Positions 42,437 to 50,960 of a DNA stretch of 64,000 nt are shown here, in pieces. The position numbers were made by a program, and so were the translations under genes. The stretch is taken from positions 248,001 through 312,000 of the forward strand of contig JAFEAQ010000006.1 of NCBI GenBank assembly GCA_018266295.1, read 5' to 3'. The notes under the pieces are model-generated. The model made no database searches and was not told where the DNA came from. It saw only the letters and a program-made list of their open reading frames with translations. The first letter of the stretch is position 1, and every line of letters begins with the position of its first letter. This DNA comes from Bdellovibrionales bacterium. GTDB taxonomy: Bacteria > Bdellovibrionota > Bdellovibrionia > Bdellovibrionales > Bdellovibrionaceae.

Positions 42437-44104
42437 TTGATAGGTTTTTCCTTTCCCCGCGCGGCTTTGGGTTTGACCGTTTTCTTATCCCTTTCCCTGG
42501 GGTGGATCTCTTTTCAATACTATCGGCAGCAATCCGAACTTGTGCGGTTCTTTGAACAAGAAGCTGCCGGCATCAGTACAGCCAAAGATTTAACCATAGA
42601 GCTCCTCGCCTTCTCGACAAGCCCAACCGTCTCTAAACTACGAGCTCAAACCACTTTCAATCTTCTGCTGCAACCAAACGTCATGAACCTGATCGGACGT
42701 AATGACTTAAAACAAGACATCCACACCCTTGCCAAGGAATTCCCAGAAAAAACCGAGGACCCGCTCACGGATGCCCAAGTCCATCAAATAGCTCAACTGC
42801 TGAAGAATGCACTCCGCTCCGTTATTGAGCAAACCAATCTGATTTTGGACCCGTCCTTCCATACTTACTATTTTGTTGATGCTCTTTTTTCCCAATTCCC
42901 GGATGTAATTTACCACAATCATTCGTGGCAAGAGCTCTTGGCCTTTCGTGAAAACAAAAACCAAGAAGCTCTTTTTGCCGAGATCGGTGCGCGCCGGGCG
43001 GCCTTCGAAAATTATCAAGAGTCTCTTCGCAAGGCCGTCACAGAAGGCTCAGAGGCCGTTCGCGAACAAGATGCCCCTCTTTCCGTTGAAGACTTAACGG
43101 CGCAGACTCTGCCGTTGTTTAAATCCATCACGGCCCCAGGCAAAATCGACGAGAACCTTTTCAATGCCCAGCTTTCACAGTGGCGCGAAGAGTCCGTTAA
43201 AGTTCTTGAGCGCGAGTCCAAGGCTTTTACCGAACTCAATCAGAAGCGCCTTTCAAGCACGGTCAGTACTTTGACGATTTCACTCGGCGTTTTCTTTGCT
43301 TCGTGGGTTATTTCACTGGCCTTTTTAATCTTTATCGTTCGCTCGTTCTTGCTTTCACGCAACGTGCTTCACAGAGTCATCCGGGCTCAGCGTGATGCTC
43401 TTTCAAGAGCTCAGAAGCTTGCAACTCTTGGCGAGATGACGGCGAGCATAGGACATGAAATCACCAACCCCCTTGCGGTCATTCGTGCCACGACGGATTT
43501 GCTAGAAAAAAACTTTGGCGAAGCCCAACCGGGTATTTATAAACACTCCGAACGGATCCGGCGCATGGCCATTCGCATTGAAGAGATCGTCCGCAATATG
43601 AAGACTTTCCTCAACGGCGATAAAGAAGAGGCCGCCGAAGCCATTCCCGTCGATATCATCAAGATCCTCGAGGAAGTCCGCGAAGATTTTCAAGCGCGCT
43701 TGGAGACCGCCAACGTTCATCTTGAAATTGACAGCGAACACGCCAAATCACTGCTCGTGATGGGAAACTACGGAGAATTTCTGCAGGTTTTCACCAACCT
43801 TGTCAGCAACGCGATGGATGCAATGAAGGAACAAGCCGGCCATAAAGAAATCGCCATCCGCATTCATAGCTCCGAAGCCTTTACCGAAATCGAAGTGCAG
43901 GACACAGGTCCTGGAGTTCCCCCGGAGCTGCGACGACACATCTTCGAAGCACTCTTTACCACTAAAACTGCCGGCGAAGGTACGGGTCTTGGCTTAAGCA
44001 TCGCTCAGCGAATCGTCAGCCGTTACCAAGGGCGCCTGCGACTCACCGATAAAGGCCCGGGAGCGTGTTTCGAAGTCGTCTTAAATCGGTATCTTGCGGC
44101 CTAA
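42437..44104 (+). CDS. Orphan membrane sensor histidine kinase
   Basis: A 555-residue kinase with TM1 at about residues 8-28 and TM2 at about 278-303. The 250-residue extracytoplasmic part between them is mostly helical, a possible helical-bundle sensor. The cytosolic part has a coiled linker, a HisKA domain with H340 (SIGHEITNPL), and a HATPase domain (NLVSNAMDAM, DTGPGVPP, EGTGLGLSIAQRIV). The start is a TTG at 42437 after GGAGG; no ATG fits. No response regulator is adjacent. It lies after the prp genes, so a link to propionate sensing is possible but unproven. Confidence 0.87.
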   Translation: MIGFSFPRAALGLTVFLSLSLGWISFQYYRQQSELVRFFEQEAAGISTAKDLTIELLAFSTSPTVSKLRAQTTFNLLLQPNVMNLIGRNDLKQDIHTLAKEFPEKTEDPLTDAQVHQIAQLLKNALRSVIEQTNLILDPSFHTYYFVDALFSQFPDVIYHNHSWQELLAFRENKNQEALFAEIGARRAAFENYQESLRKAVTEGSEAVREQDAPLSVEDLTAQTLPLFKSITAPGKIDENLFNAQLSQWREESVKVLERESKAFTELNQKRLSSTVSTLTISLGVFFASWVISLAFLIFIVRSFLLSRNVLHRVIRAQRDALSRAQKLATLGEMTASIGHEITNPLAVIRATTDLLEKNFGEAQPGIYKHSERIRRMAIRIEEIVRNMKTFLNGDKEEAAEAIPVDIIKILEEVREDFQARLETANVHLEIDSEHAKSLLVMGNYGEFLQVFTNLVSNAMDAMKEQAGHKEIAIRIHSSEAFTEIEVQDTGPGVPPELRRHIFEALFTTKTAGEGTGLGLSIAQRIVSRYQGRLRLTDKGPGACFEVVLNRYLAA

Positions 44105-44128
44105 GCAGAGCCCTGATAGCCTTAACTT

Positions 44129-44698
44129 ATGAAATATATCTTGGCTGTTCTTTTTTTGGTTTCTTCGGCGAAAGTTTTTGCAGCAGATCTCTGCGATTAC
44201 GAAAAGCAATTCGATAGCCTTCCAGAAATCAGCGAAGAGACCTTCAAGGCCTTTTTGTACTCAGGTCAAAACGTTGATCAAATTCTGATCTCGAAGAAAA
44301 AACGCCACATTTATCTTTTTAGCGGCAAAAATGTCGTCAAGTCTTTCGTCACCGCCTTCGGGGATCCGAATGGACCGAAGCATTTTGATGGCGATATGAA
44401 AACACCTGAGGGAGTTTACTATATTGACAGTAAAAATCCGCGCAGTGCTTTTCATTTGAGCCTGCATATTTCTTATCCCAATGCCGCAGATATTGCTTAT
44501 GCTAAAAAGTTCGGAAAATCTCCGGGTGGAGATATCATGATTCATGGCTTTCCGAAGGATCCCTTTGCACGCGGTTTTGTCGAGCAAGCTCATCCCCTCG
44601 ATTGGACTCGCGGATGCGTCGCAGTGACGGATCCGGAGATCGAGCAGATTTATGCCATCGTGCCCAAGCAGACACCAGTGACAATTTGCCCCCTTTAA
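44129..44698 (+). CDS. Secreted L,D-transpeptidase-like protein (YafK type)
   Basis: A 189-residue exported protein with a signal peptide (MKYILAVLFLVSSAKVFA). The YkuD fold is of the YafK/DpaA-like kind: ISKKKRHIYLFSG, DMKTPEGVYYID, IMIHGFP and TRGCVAVTDPEIE with nucleophile C163. YafK relatives in E. coli act as amidases that remove lipoprotein from peptidoglycan, so this may be a hydrolase rather than a crosslinker. It follows the orphan kinase by 24 bases and may be in its transcript. Confidence 0.87.
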   Translation: MKYILAVLFLVSSAKVFAADLCDYEKQFDSLPEISEETFKAFLYSGQNVDQILISKKKRHIYLFSGKNVVKSFVTAFGDPNGPKHFDGDMKTPEGVYYIDSKNPRSAFHLSLHISYPNAADIAYAKKFGKSPGGDIMIHGFPKDPFARGFVEQAHPLDWTRGCVAVTDPEIEQIYAIVPKQTPVTICPL

Positions 44699-44822
44699 AA
44701 AATCCACGAGACACAAGGTAGCAGTTTGCCGCAGAAAACCACCCACAAAGTATGATTTAGCTTTCTTGGGTGAATGACTTCCGATAGAAGATCCTTTCCC
44801 AATACTTTGGAGGGTCTTCAAA

Positions 44823-46511
44823 ATGGCTTGCTTGCGCCTTTTTGGTTTTGCAATTCTTTGTGTTTTCACTCTTTCCCTGGCCGCCTGTTCCAGCAACAGC
44901 TCCGGCGATGGCGGCGGCGGACAGCGCAAGCTGAGCCCCACAGAAAGATGGCCTGAAACGGGCAGCTATCGTTACGATTTCAGTGAGAGCGTGAATGGGT
45001 CGAGCTGTCGCGCCAGTGATTTCTTCGGCAGAAAATCAGACTACTGCCTAGCCCTCACCGATCGAGAAAAAAATCGCGACTGTGCCTTGAACGCACGTCG
45101 CGTGACCTATTCCAGAAACTGCGGCGATGACTTTGAAGAAACCAATATCCGTGGTCAAGACTGGTTCGGCTGGGACAACCGCTTGGACACTTCGTGCTCG
45201 ACTCCGCACTCGTTTGATAATTTTGAAACTCTTTCTTCGTACTGCGGCTTTTTAAAAGACGAAGCAATCCATAAAAACTGCCATTGGGATGATCGCAAGC
45301 AGGCGTTTACGCAAAATCGCTGTATCGGCGCGTTCTCACCGGAGCCGCCATTCCAAGGCGCAACACCAACCCCGTCACCGACGCCGGATCTAAACCCCAC
45401 TCCAGCACCTTCACCGACTCCGACACCAGATACGCGCCCCCAAGTCGCACGCGACCTCGAAGCGGCCGGCATTAAGATTGATATCGATTACAACAGCCGC
45501 ATTCCCGTTATGCCAGGTGAACCAAGCTTTGATATGAAACTTAGCAAGTTCTGGATCACCCTTGAAAATGTGAAGGGTACTTTGATTGCGCGCAAAGCTG
45601 TTTTGAACAGCCTGATTTTGACGTCCTATACGTCCTATCATAATCAAGGTCAGTACTTGGCGATCGATGTTGCTCTCAATGAAAACGAAGTGCTTTCTTA
45701 TCTTAATCTGCTGGATCGCCGTTTGAATCTGCAACAGAAACTCGGAATTCCCTTGGAGCTCGGAGTCGAAGTTTACGGTTTTGAAAAAGGCGATAAAATG
45801 GCTGAGCTGAAAAAGACACTTCAAGTTTTTGAAGATGCTTCTTCCAGTCTGTTCAAAATTCGCAGTACGATCAAAACATTGTCGGTGGATAGTTTCTTTC
45901 ACTACTCATTCTTTGATAGCGAGCTGTCTTTAAAGCGCGAGCAAATCGCCTTGGACCTACAAAAGGGCATCAAACTTTTGACGCCGCTCACGGACTTCTA
46001 TGACTTCGCTCAAGTTCAGGGCATTAAAATCGAAGCCGTAACGTCAATGGACTTAGAAATCGACGGAGCAGCCATTGCGGGACTCACGAAGAAACTCATG
46101 TCCGCTAAAAAAGCGATGACCGAGCTTGTATCCCTCGGAAAATTCAAAGAAGTTTCTCTGAGCACTATGCGCACTGAAACCAATTATTACGAAGCGACTC
46201 AAGTTTTGACGCCGGCATCAGCCGGACCTGCACTCGATGCCTTGCCAGATCAACTGGAAGCTCTTGCAGATTGCTTTAGCCTTGCGGACCTGATCCATGC
46301 CGATTTTGATACTCGCGGATATCGCCTTGAGAGTGATCTCGTCAAAGCTGCGAAACGATTCCAAAAGTATTTCTCCAGTATCAAAGGCAAAGGTGCTTTG
46401 ATTACGTCGGTCACTTACAGTGATCGTAGCGATTACTCTTACAAGCGCCTGACGATCGGCACTCAAGACAGTGACGACAGCTTCGAAAAAGTTCTTAAGG
46501 GAATAAAATAG
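44823..46511 (+). CDS. Large lipoprotein with cysteine-rich head and PT linker, unknown
   Basis: A 562-residue lipoprotein with lipobox LAAC (C22). Residues about 55-175 hold some ten cysteines in short repeated contexts (SDYCLAL, RDCAL, SRNCGDD, SYCGFL, KNCHWD). A proline/threonine linker (about 180-205) follows. The 350-residue C-terminal domain is alpha/beta and unrecognised. The head looks like a disulfide-bonded binding module presented on a flexible stalk. A possible promoter with TATGAT lies at 44751-44756. A good terminator follows. Confidence 0.72.
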   Translation: MACLRLFGFAILCVFTLSLAACSSNSSGDGGGGQRKLSPTERWPETGSYRYDFSESVNGSSCRASDFFGRKSDYCLALTDREKNRDCALNARRVTYSRNCGDDFEETNIRGQDWFGWDNRLDTSCSTPHSFDNFETLSSYCGFLKDEAIHKNCHWDDRKQAFTQNRCIGAFSPEPPFQGATPTPSPTPDLNPTPAPSPTPTPDTRPQVARDLEAAGIKIDIDYNSRIPVMPGEPSFDMKLSKFWITLENVKGTLIARKAVLNSLILTSYTSYHNQGQYLAIDVALNENEVLSYLNLLDRRLNLQQKLGIPLELGVEVYGFEKGDKMAELKKTLQVFEDASSSLFKIRSTIKTLSVDSFFHYSFFDSELSLKREQIALDLQKGIKLLTPLTDFYDFAQVQGIKIEAVTSMDLEIDGAAIAGLTKKLMSAKKAMTELVSLGKFKEVSLSTMRTETNYYEATQVLTPASAGPALDALPDQLEALADCFSLADLIHADFDTRGYRLESDLVKAAKRFQKYFSSIKGKGALITSVTYSDRSDYSYKRLTIGTQDSDDSFEKVLKGIK

Positions 46512-46520
46512 ATTGAAATC

Positions 46521-46550
46521 AAAGGCCCGCTCATCGCGGGCTTTTTTATT
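46521..46550 (+). terminator. Intrinsic terminator after the 44823 lipoprotein gene
   Basis: The stem GCCCGC/GCGGGC with flanking A and T tracts and a five-base loop lies ten bases after the stop, followed by six Ts. Confidence 0.9.
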
Positions 46551-46579
46551 TTAAAAAATGAGAAATTGGCTCAAGCCCC

Positions 46580-46885
46580 TTAAACGATCAGTTTGAAAAT
46601 CATCAAGGTCGACGTCAGCGCCAGGAGCAAAATCCCGACAAAAAAGAAAATATCTGCGAAGTTCTCGAAATGACTTTCGCGATCGATTCTGATGCTCAAA
46701 TATGAAAAGATCGTTGCGAGCATAAAAACCACAACGGCAATCCCCGCCATTTCATCAAGCAAAGTGGCCTCACTTTTACCTGTTGTATGTGCAAAGGAAA
46801 AAATCAGAAAGCAGATCCCCAGCAAATTTGCCGAGGTCGGTAGAATGTGATTCGAAAGCCCATTATTTGACGGTTTTAGTTTCAT
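46580..46885 (-). CDS. Small membrane protein, unknown function
   Basis: A 101-residue protein with three likely membrane helices (about residues 20-38, 50-68 and 80-99) and short loops. No family is recognised. The start is uncertain: ATG 46885 gives a compact protein but its GGAGT is very close; 46897 and 46921 are in frame upstream. It is divergent from the citrate synthase gene. Confidence 0.55.
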   Translation of the reverse strand: MKLKPSNNGLSNHILPTSANLLGICFLIFSFAHTTGKSEATLLDEMAGIAVVVFMLATIFSYLSIRIDRESHFENFADIFFFVGILLLALTSTLMIFKLIV

Positions 46886-46942
46886 ACTCCGCAGCATAGC
46901 GCGGCGAAAGCGGCCTCGCAAACATTCATCTCAGCATGGCTC

Positions 46943-46971
46943 TTGACTCGATTCCGCCCCCGCAATAGCTT
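46943..46971 (+). promoter_or_regulatory. Predicted promoter of the citrate synthase gene
   Basis: TTGACT (46943-46948), 17-base spacer, TAGCTT (46966-46971). Matches the prpD promoter in -35 core, spacing and -10. Confidence 0.5.
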
Positions 46972-47038
46972 GTGTCGTTATTCTACAAAAAATTAGCACG
47001 CCGCATCTCAAAACTGTCGGCACATCCCAGGAGGAATC

Positions 47039-48205
47039 ATGGCTGAATATATCAATCCCGATTACGTACCAGAACCAGAAAAGATGAATGTTAAAAAAGG
47101 TCTCGAAGGAGCCGTGATCGACACATCTTCGGTTTCTAAAGTAAACCCGGATACGAACTCCTTGATCTACCGCGGTTATCCAGTTCAAGACTTGGCTGAA
47201 AACTGCTCTTTCGAAGAAGTTGCTTACTTGATGTACAACGGTGAGTTGCCGAATGCGGGTCAGCTTGCAGACTTCACTAAAAAAGAATGCGGCTACCGTG
47301 AGATCTCTAAAACTCTTTTGAATGTGATCAAATCTTTGCCACCAAAGTGCCACCCAATGGACTCTATCCGCACGGCGGTTTCTTTCCAAGGTTGTGAAGA
47401 CACTCGTATCTGGGATTCTTCTCCTGCGACGGACATGGATAAAGCCATCCAATTGTTGGCTAAAATTCCGACAATGGTTGCAGCGGACTACCGCTTCAAA
47501 AAAGGTTTGGATTTCATTCCACCTAAAGCGGATCTTTCTATCGCTGAAAACTTCTTCCATATGTGTTTCGGCAAAGTTCCACAAAAAGAAATCGTGAAGG
47601 CTTTCGACGTTTCTTTGATCCTTTATGCTGAACACAGCTTCAATGCTTCGACATTCACAGCACGTGTTGTGACTTCCACTCAATCCGACCTTTACTCTGC
47701 AACTGTTGCAGGTATCGGCGCATTGAAAGGTCCTTTGCACGGCGGTGCGAATGAGCAAGTCATGCACATGATGATCGAGATCGCGGATCCTGCTAAGGCA
47801 GAACAATGGATGATCGATGCTCTCGCTCAAAAGAAAAAAGTCATGGGCTTCGGTCACCGCGTTTACAAATCTGGTGACTCTCGCGTTCCAACAATGAAGA
47901 AGTACGCACAAGTTATGGCTGACGTCACTGGTGAACAAAAGTGGATGAAGATGTACAACGCACTTGAAAAAGTGATGGTTGAGAAAAAGAAAATCTATCC
48001 AAACCTCGATTTCCCAGCGGGTCCTGCATACTACATGATGGGCTTTGAAATCGACTTCTTCACTCCGATCTTTGTGATGGCTCGTACGACAGGCTGGTCA
48101 GCACACATCATGGAGCAAGCGGCGAACAACCGTATTATTCGTCCATTGAGCGAATACATCGGTCATGCTCAACGCAAAGTAACCCCAATCAGCGAGAGAA
48201 AATAG
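47039..48205 (+). CDS. Citrate / 2-methylcitrate synthase
   Basis: A 388-residue enzyme that condenses acetyl-CoA or propionyl-CoA with oxaloacetate. Catalytic residues are H234 (LKGPLHGGAN), H273 (GFGHRVYK) and the Asp before FFTPIF. Length and the short type I/II-like N-terminus fit bacterial PrpC and dimeric citrate synthases. The motif set does not separate the two substrates; PrpD and PrpB 6 kb upstream and a matching promoter favour at least part-time use as methylcitrate synthase. GGAGG precedes the ATG, and codon use suggests high expression. Confidence 0.92.
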   Translation: MAEYINPDYVPEPEKMNVKKGLEGAVIDTSSVSKVNPDTNSLIYRGYPVQDLAENCSFEEVAYLMYNGELPNAGQLADFTKKECGYREISKTLLNVIKSLPPKCHPMDSIRTAVSFQGCEDTRIWDSSPATDMDKAIQLLAKIPTMVAADYRFKKGLDFIPPKADLSIAENFFHMCFGKVPQKEIVKAFDVSLILYAEHSFNASTFTARVVTSTQSDLYSATVAGIGALKGPLHGGANEQVMHMMIEIADPAKAEQWMIDALAQKKKVMGFGHRVYKSGDSRVPTMKKYAQVMADVTGEQKWMKMYNALEKVMVEKKKIYPNLDFPAGPAYYMMGFEIDFFTPIFVMARTTGWSAHIMEQAANNRIIRPLSEYIGHAQRKVTPISERK

Positions 48206-48235
48206 TCTCTCGCCTTGCGAGAAGGAGTTATTATA

Positions 48236-49243
48236 ATGAAGAAATTTTTGATGTTTGTTTTATTAACAACAACGGCCATTTCCTGCACTAATAGCTCCTC
48301 CTCTGAAGCGCCCCCTGCCGGTAAAGACGGCGAAAAACAAGTTGATGAAAAAGCACTGAACTTTGGTGACACAAATGCTGGCACCATTGATATCGACGAA
48401 CCAGGTAAGGATCTTGTTCTTGCCGTGGGTTTCCCGCTCGATCCCAAACTGCTCGGCCAAATTCGCGTGACTGAACAAAAAACAGACGCCGAAAAAGCCA
48501 TCGAGCAGATGCAAAAGCCCATTGATCCAAAAGTCCAAGACATGATCAAAAAGCTCTGTTTCTTGAAGGACACGCCTCACCGCTGGGTGATTCGCCGTCA
48601 AAATCAAGATACGAATTTTGCGAGCGGCCAGATCGTCGACTTTGCTGACAAATCAACGATGTACCTGGTGATCGAAACGCGTGCAAAACCGCTTTGCGAA
48701 AAGTTGTACTACAGCTTTAAATCAGAGCTCTTGAATGCTTCCCGCAAGCCGGACCCAGTGGTGCCAACACCAACTCCGGTTCCTGCAGTTCCCCCGGGTT
48801 CTGACAGCGTAGTTATTGTCGACCCTTACAATCAGGCCAATTTCAATATCGAGTACGACAAAGGCGAGGGACGTAATTTTACGTACAAAGTTTCAATGCT
48901 CGTGAATGGAACTGCTTTCGGCCAAGGTATTCCGGTTGAAAAGATTTTCATGAATATCTACGACACCGTTTCTATGAAGTACGTTTCTGAGTGGATGCCG
49001 ATCGTGGATCAACCAGCGGCTTTGCTGCCGGCTCAATTCCGCATGCAATTCACTTTGGATAAATTCTCGGCACCGGTTTATTTTATCGACCGTCAAAAAG
49101 AAATGGTTCTGACTTTCGCAGTGAATGCTCCGGACTCTTCTGTTCTCCCGATTCGTTCGCTGGATCTCGGCAAATATTGCGGAATTCCGCAAATTCGTCC
49201 AGGCATCGTCGATCGTAAGACCGGTGCTACAGGTTGCCCGTAA
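48236..49243 (+). CDS. Lipoprotein, unknown function
   Basis: A 335-residue lipoprotein; the signal ends AISC (C18). A charged helical middle (residues about 40-160) has a cysteine pair (KLCFL, PLCEKL), followed by a proline-rich hinge (VVPTPTPVPAVPPG) and a C-terminal beta-rich domain of about 140 residues. No family is recognised. AAGGAG sets the ATG at 48236. It lies 30 bases after the citrate synthase gene and could be co-transcribed. Confidence 0.72.
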   Translation: MKKFLMFVLLTTTAISCTNSSSSEAPPAGKDGEKQVDEKALNFGDTNAGTIDIDEPGKDLVLAVGFPLDPKLLGQIRVTEQKTDAEKAIEQMQKPIDPKVQDMIKKLCFLKDTPHRWVIRRQNQDTNFASGQIVDFADKSTMYLVIETRAKPLCEKLYYSFKSELLNASRKPDPVVPTPTPVPAVPPGSDSVVIVDPYNQANFNIEYDKGEGRNFTYKVSMLVNGTAFGQGIPVEKIFMNIYDTVSMKYVSEWMPIVDQPAALLPAQFRMQFTLDKFSAPVYFIDRQKEMVLTFAVNAPDSSVLPIRSLDLGKYCGIPQIRPGIVDRKTGATGCP

Positions 49244-49272
49244 TTTTCAGAGAGAAATAATTTAAAATTTCT

Positions 49273-49305
49273 AAAAAAGGATCTCTTCGGAGGTCCTTTT
49301 TTTTT
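49273..49305 (+). terminator. Intrinsic terminator with TTCG tetraloop
   Basis: AAAAAGGA-CTC and GAG-TCCTTTTT pair around a TTCG loop, with nine Ts at the end. It ends the citrate synthase-lipoprotein unit. Confidence 0.9.
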
Positions 49306-49332
49306 GACTCACCTGCGTCCTTTCGATTCAAT
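49304..49332 (+). promoter_or_regulatory. Predicted promoter of the PhoD-like gene
   Basis: TTGACT (49304-49309), 17-base spacer and TTCAAT (49327-49332), directly after the terminator and 24 bases before the start codon. Confidence 0.5.
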
Positions 49333-49355
49333 AACGGGTTGAATGTAAAGGAACA

Positions 49356-50411
49356 ATGATGAATAAAACAGCACTGGCATTGACAGCACTTGTATTCACG
49401 ATCTCGTGTGCTCACAAAGACCCTTCGTCTTCGGTAGCTCCAGCAGACTCAGCTGCGAATCCAGCTCCGGCGACGACACCGGCAGCAAAGCCTGTTAAAG
49501 CGGCTGAACCTAAGAAAGCTGATGATTCTCTTCATCCACGCGGAATTGATTTCGGCGCAACCATTAAGGCCGTGGCCTTCGGCTCTTCAGCGAATCAAGA
49601 TTTGCCACAGCCGATCTGGAAAACTATTGCTGAGGACAAACCAGATTTATTCGTCTTCATGGGCGATAATGTGAGCCTGACGAAGCCTGAGCAGAAATCC
49701 GTCGTGGCACAGTACCGGAAGCTGGATAATATTCCTGAGTACCGTGCGTTCCGTGAAAGCGTGCCGTTCCTGGCAACGTGGGACAGCGAAGACTTCGGCG
49801 ATCAAAAAGAGTTCATGAAGTATTGGAGCTATGTTGGCAACTCGATCGCGTTTGGCCAAAAAGGCATCTATCACGCAAAAATCATCGGACCAAAAAAGAA
49901 ACAAGTTCAGATCATCATGCTCGACACACGCACCTTCCGCAGCAAGCCTGAGGATGCGAATGCAACCCTGCTCGGAGATGCGCAATGGACCTGGCTTGAA
50001 GAGCAACTCAAGCGTCCCGCACAAGTGCGGATGATCGTGAGCAGCATTCCTTTGATCGCAACCGAACACGGAACTAGCAAATGGGGCCTTTATCCGAAAG
50101 AGCGTCAGCGCTTTTTTGATCTGCTGAAAAAAACCGGCGCTCGTAACGTGGTTGTTTTCAGTGGCGATCGTCATCAATCATCGATTGCAAAAACCGGCGT
50201 GAAAGACTGGGGTATATTGTTTGATATTACCGCAAGCCCGATCAACGAACCGGCTTCTGCTGCTGAAGAAGACGCTTCCTTTGAAGGCAAAGCCTACGCG
50301 GGTGAGAGCTTCGGCTTTGCTCAAATCGACTGGCACGATAAAAAGATGAGCCTACAGATCCGCGACGCGGCCAATAAGGTTATCAATTCTGTATCTTTTA
50401 AAATTAAGTAA
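49356..50411 (+). CDS. PhoD-like metallophosphatase lipoprotein
   Basis: A 351-residue lipoprotein; the signal ends TISC (C18), followed by an Ala/Pro-rich stalk to about residue 55. The rest resembles PhoD alkaline phosphatase/phosphodiesterase: FMGDNVS (metal site; usually GDNIY), ATWDSEDFGDQ (usually WDDHE), DTRTFR, and SGDRHQSSI. Several canonical metal ligands are changed, so the metal site may be altered. Possible role in phosphate release from nucleic acid or teichoic-like polymers; inferred. Confidence 0.82.
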   Translation: MMNKTALALTALVFTISCAHKDPSSSVAPADSAANPAPATTPAAKPVKAAEPKKADDSLHPRGIDFGATIKAVAFGSSANQDLPQPIWKTIAEDKPDLFVFMGDNVSLTKPEQKSVVAQYRKLDNIPEYRAFRESVPFLATWDSEDFGDQKEFMKYWSYVGNSIAFGQKGIYHAKIIGPKKKQVQIIMLDTRTFRSKPEDANATLLGDAQWTWLEEQLKRPAQVRMIVSSIPLIATEHGTSKWGLYPKERQRFFDLLKKTGARNVVVFSGDRHQSSIAKTGVKDWGILFDITASPINEPASAAEEDASFEGKAYAGESFGFAQIDWHDKKMSLQIRDAANKVINSVSFKIK

Positions 50412-50430
50412 ATTCAATAGTTTATAATTT

Positions 50431-50451
50431 ATTTTAGAATCATTCTAAAAT
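50431..50451. promoter_or_regulatory. PerR-type operator 1
   Basis: A perfect 21-base palindrome (ATTTTAGAAT-C-ATTCTAAAAT) just upstream of the predicted -35 of perR. Its TTAGAAT-N-ATTCTAA core resembles the PerR box. Confidence 0.8.
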
Positions 50452-50456
50452 TGGGC

Positions 50457-50485
50457 TTGATCCAAGATGACTTTAGAACTATTCT
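50457..50485 (+). promoter_or_regulatory. Predicted perR-ahpC promoter
   Basis: TTGATC (50457-50462), 17-base spacer, TATTCT (50480-50485). It sits between operator 1 and operator 2, and operator 2 covers its -10. Confidence 0.65.
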
Positions 50486-50488
50486 AAA
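50472..50488. promoter_or_regulatory. PerR-type operator 2
   Basis: TTTAGAAC-T-ATTCTAAA, seven of eight pairs matching, over the -10 box. Centre-to-centre distance from operator 1 is 39 bases. Confidence 0.75.
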
Positions 50489-50520
50489 TCCCGAATTCAC
50501 GAACTGGGGGATTCATCATA

Positions 50521-50943
50521 ATGGGACACAAAATGTCTTTAAGCACAGAAGAGATTCAGGCCAAGCTCCTTGCGGCTGGCGTGCAGCCGACGCTGCAAAG
50601 AATCGCTATCTGTAAATACGTTTTGTGCGAAGCGGACCACCCGACGGCTGAACAAGTTAAAGAGTGGGCCGAAAAGAACCTTGAGAAAATCAGTCAAGCA
50701 ACGGTGTACAACACACTGAACACTTTGGTGGATGCGGGACTGTTGCGCGTTTTCAAGTTCCCTCATTCAGAGAAGGTCATCTACGACAACAACGTGCATG
50801 ATCACTATCATTTCCTTGATGAAAACTCGGGGCATCTTTACGATATCGAACCAAAGGATGTCTCTGTTGAGATGGAAGTCCCAGCGAAGTTCATCGTGAA
50901 TTCTATGGAAATCGTTCTTAAAGGCCAATTAAAGGCCAACTAA
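50521..50943 (+). CDS. perR: Fur-family peroxide regulator (PerR-like)
   Basis: A 140-residue repressor. The N-terminal winged helix is typical (LQRIAICKYV, SQATVYNTLNTLVDAGLLR). Regulatory metal ligands match PerR: H40, D89, H95, H97 (HDHYHF) and D108. The two CxxC pairs that hold structural zinc in most Fur/PerR proteins are absent. GGGGGA at 50506 fits the ATG at 50521. Upstream operators imply autoregulation, and ahpC follows by 17 bases. Fur or Zur roles are less likely given the ahpCD partners. Confidence 0.88.
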   Translation: MGHKMSLSTEEIQAKLLAAGVQPTLQRIAICKYVLCEADHPTAEQVKEWAEKNLEKISQATVYNTLNTLVDAGLLRVFKFPHSEKVIYDNNVHDHYHFLDENSGHLYDIEPKDVSVEMEVPAKFIVNSMEIVLKGQLKAN

Positions 50944-50960
50944 ATACTAAGGAGTATGAC

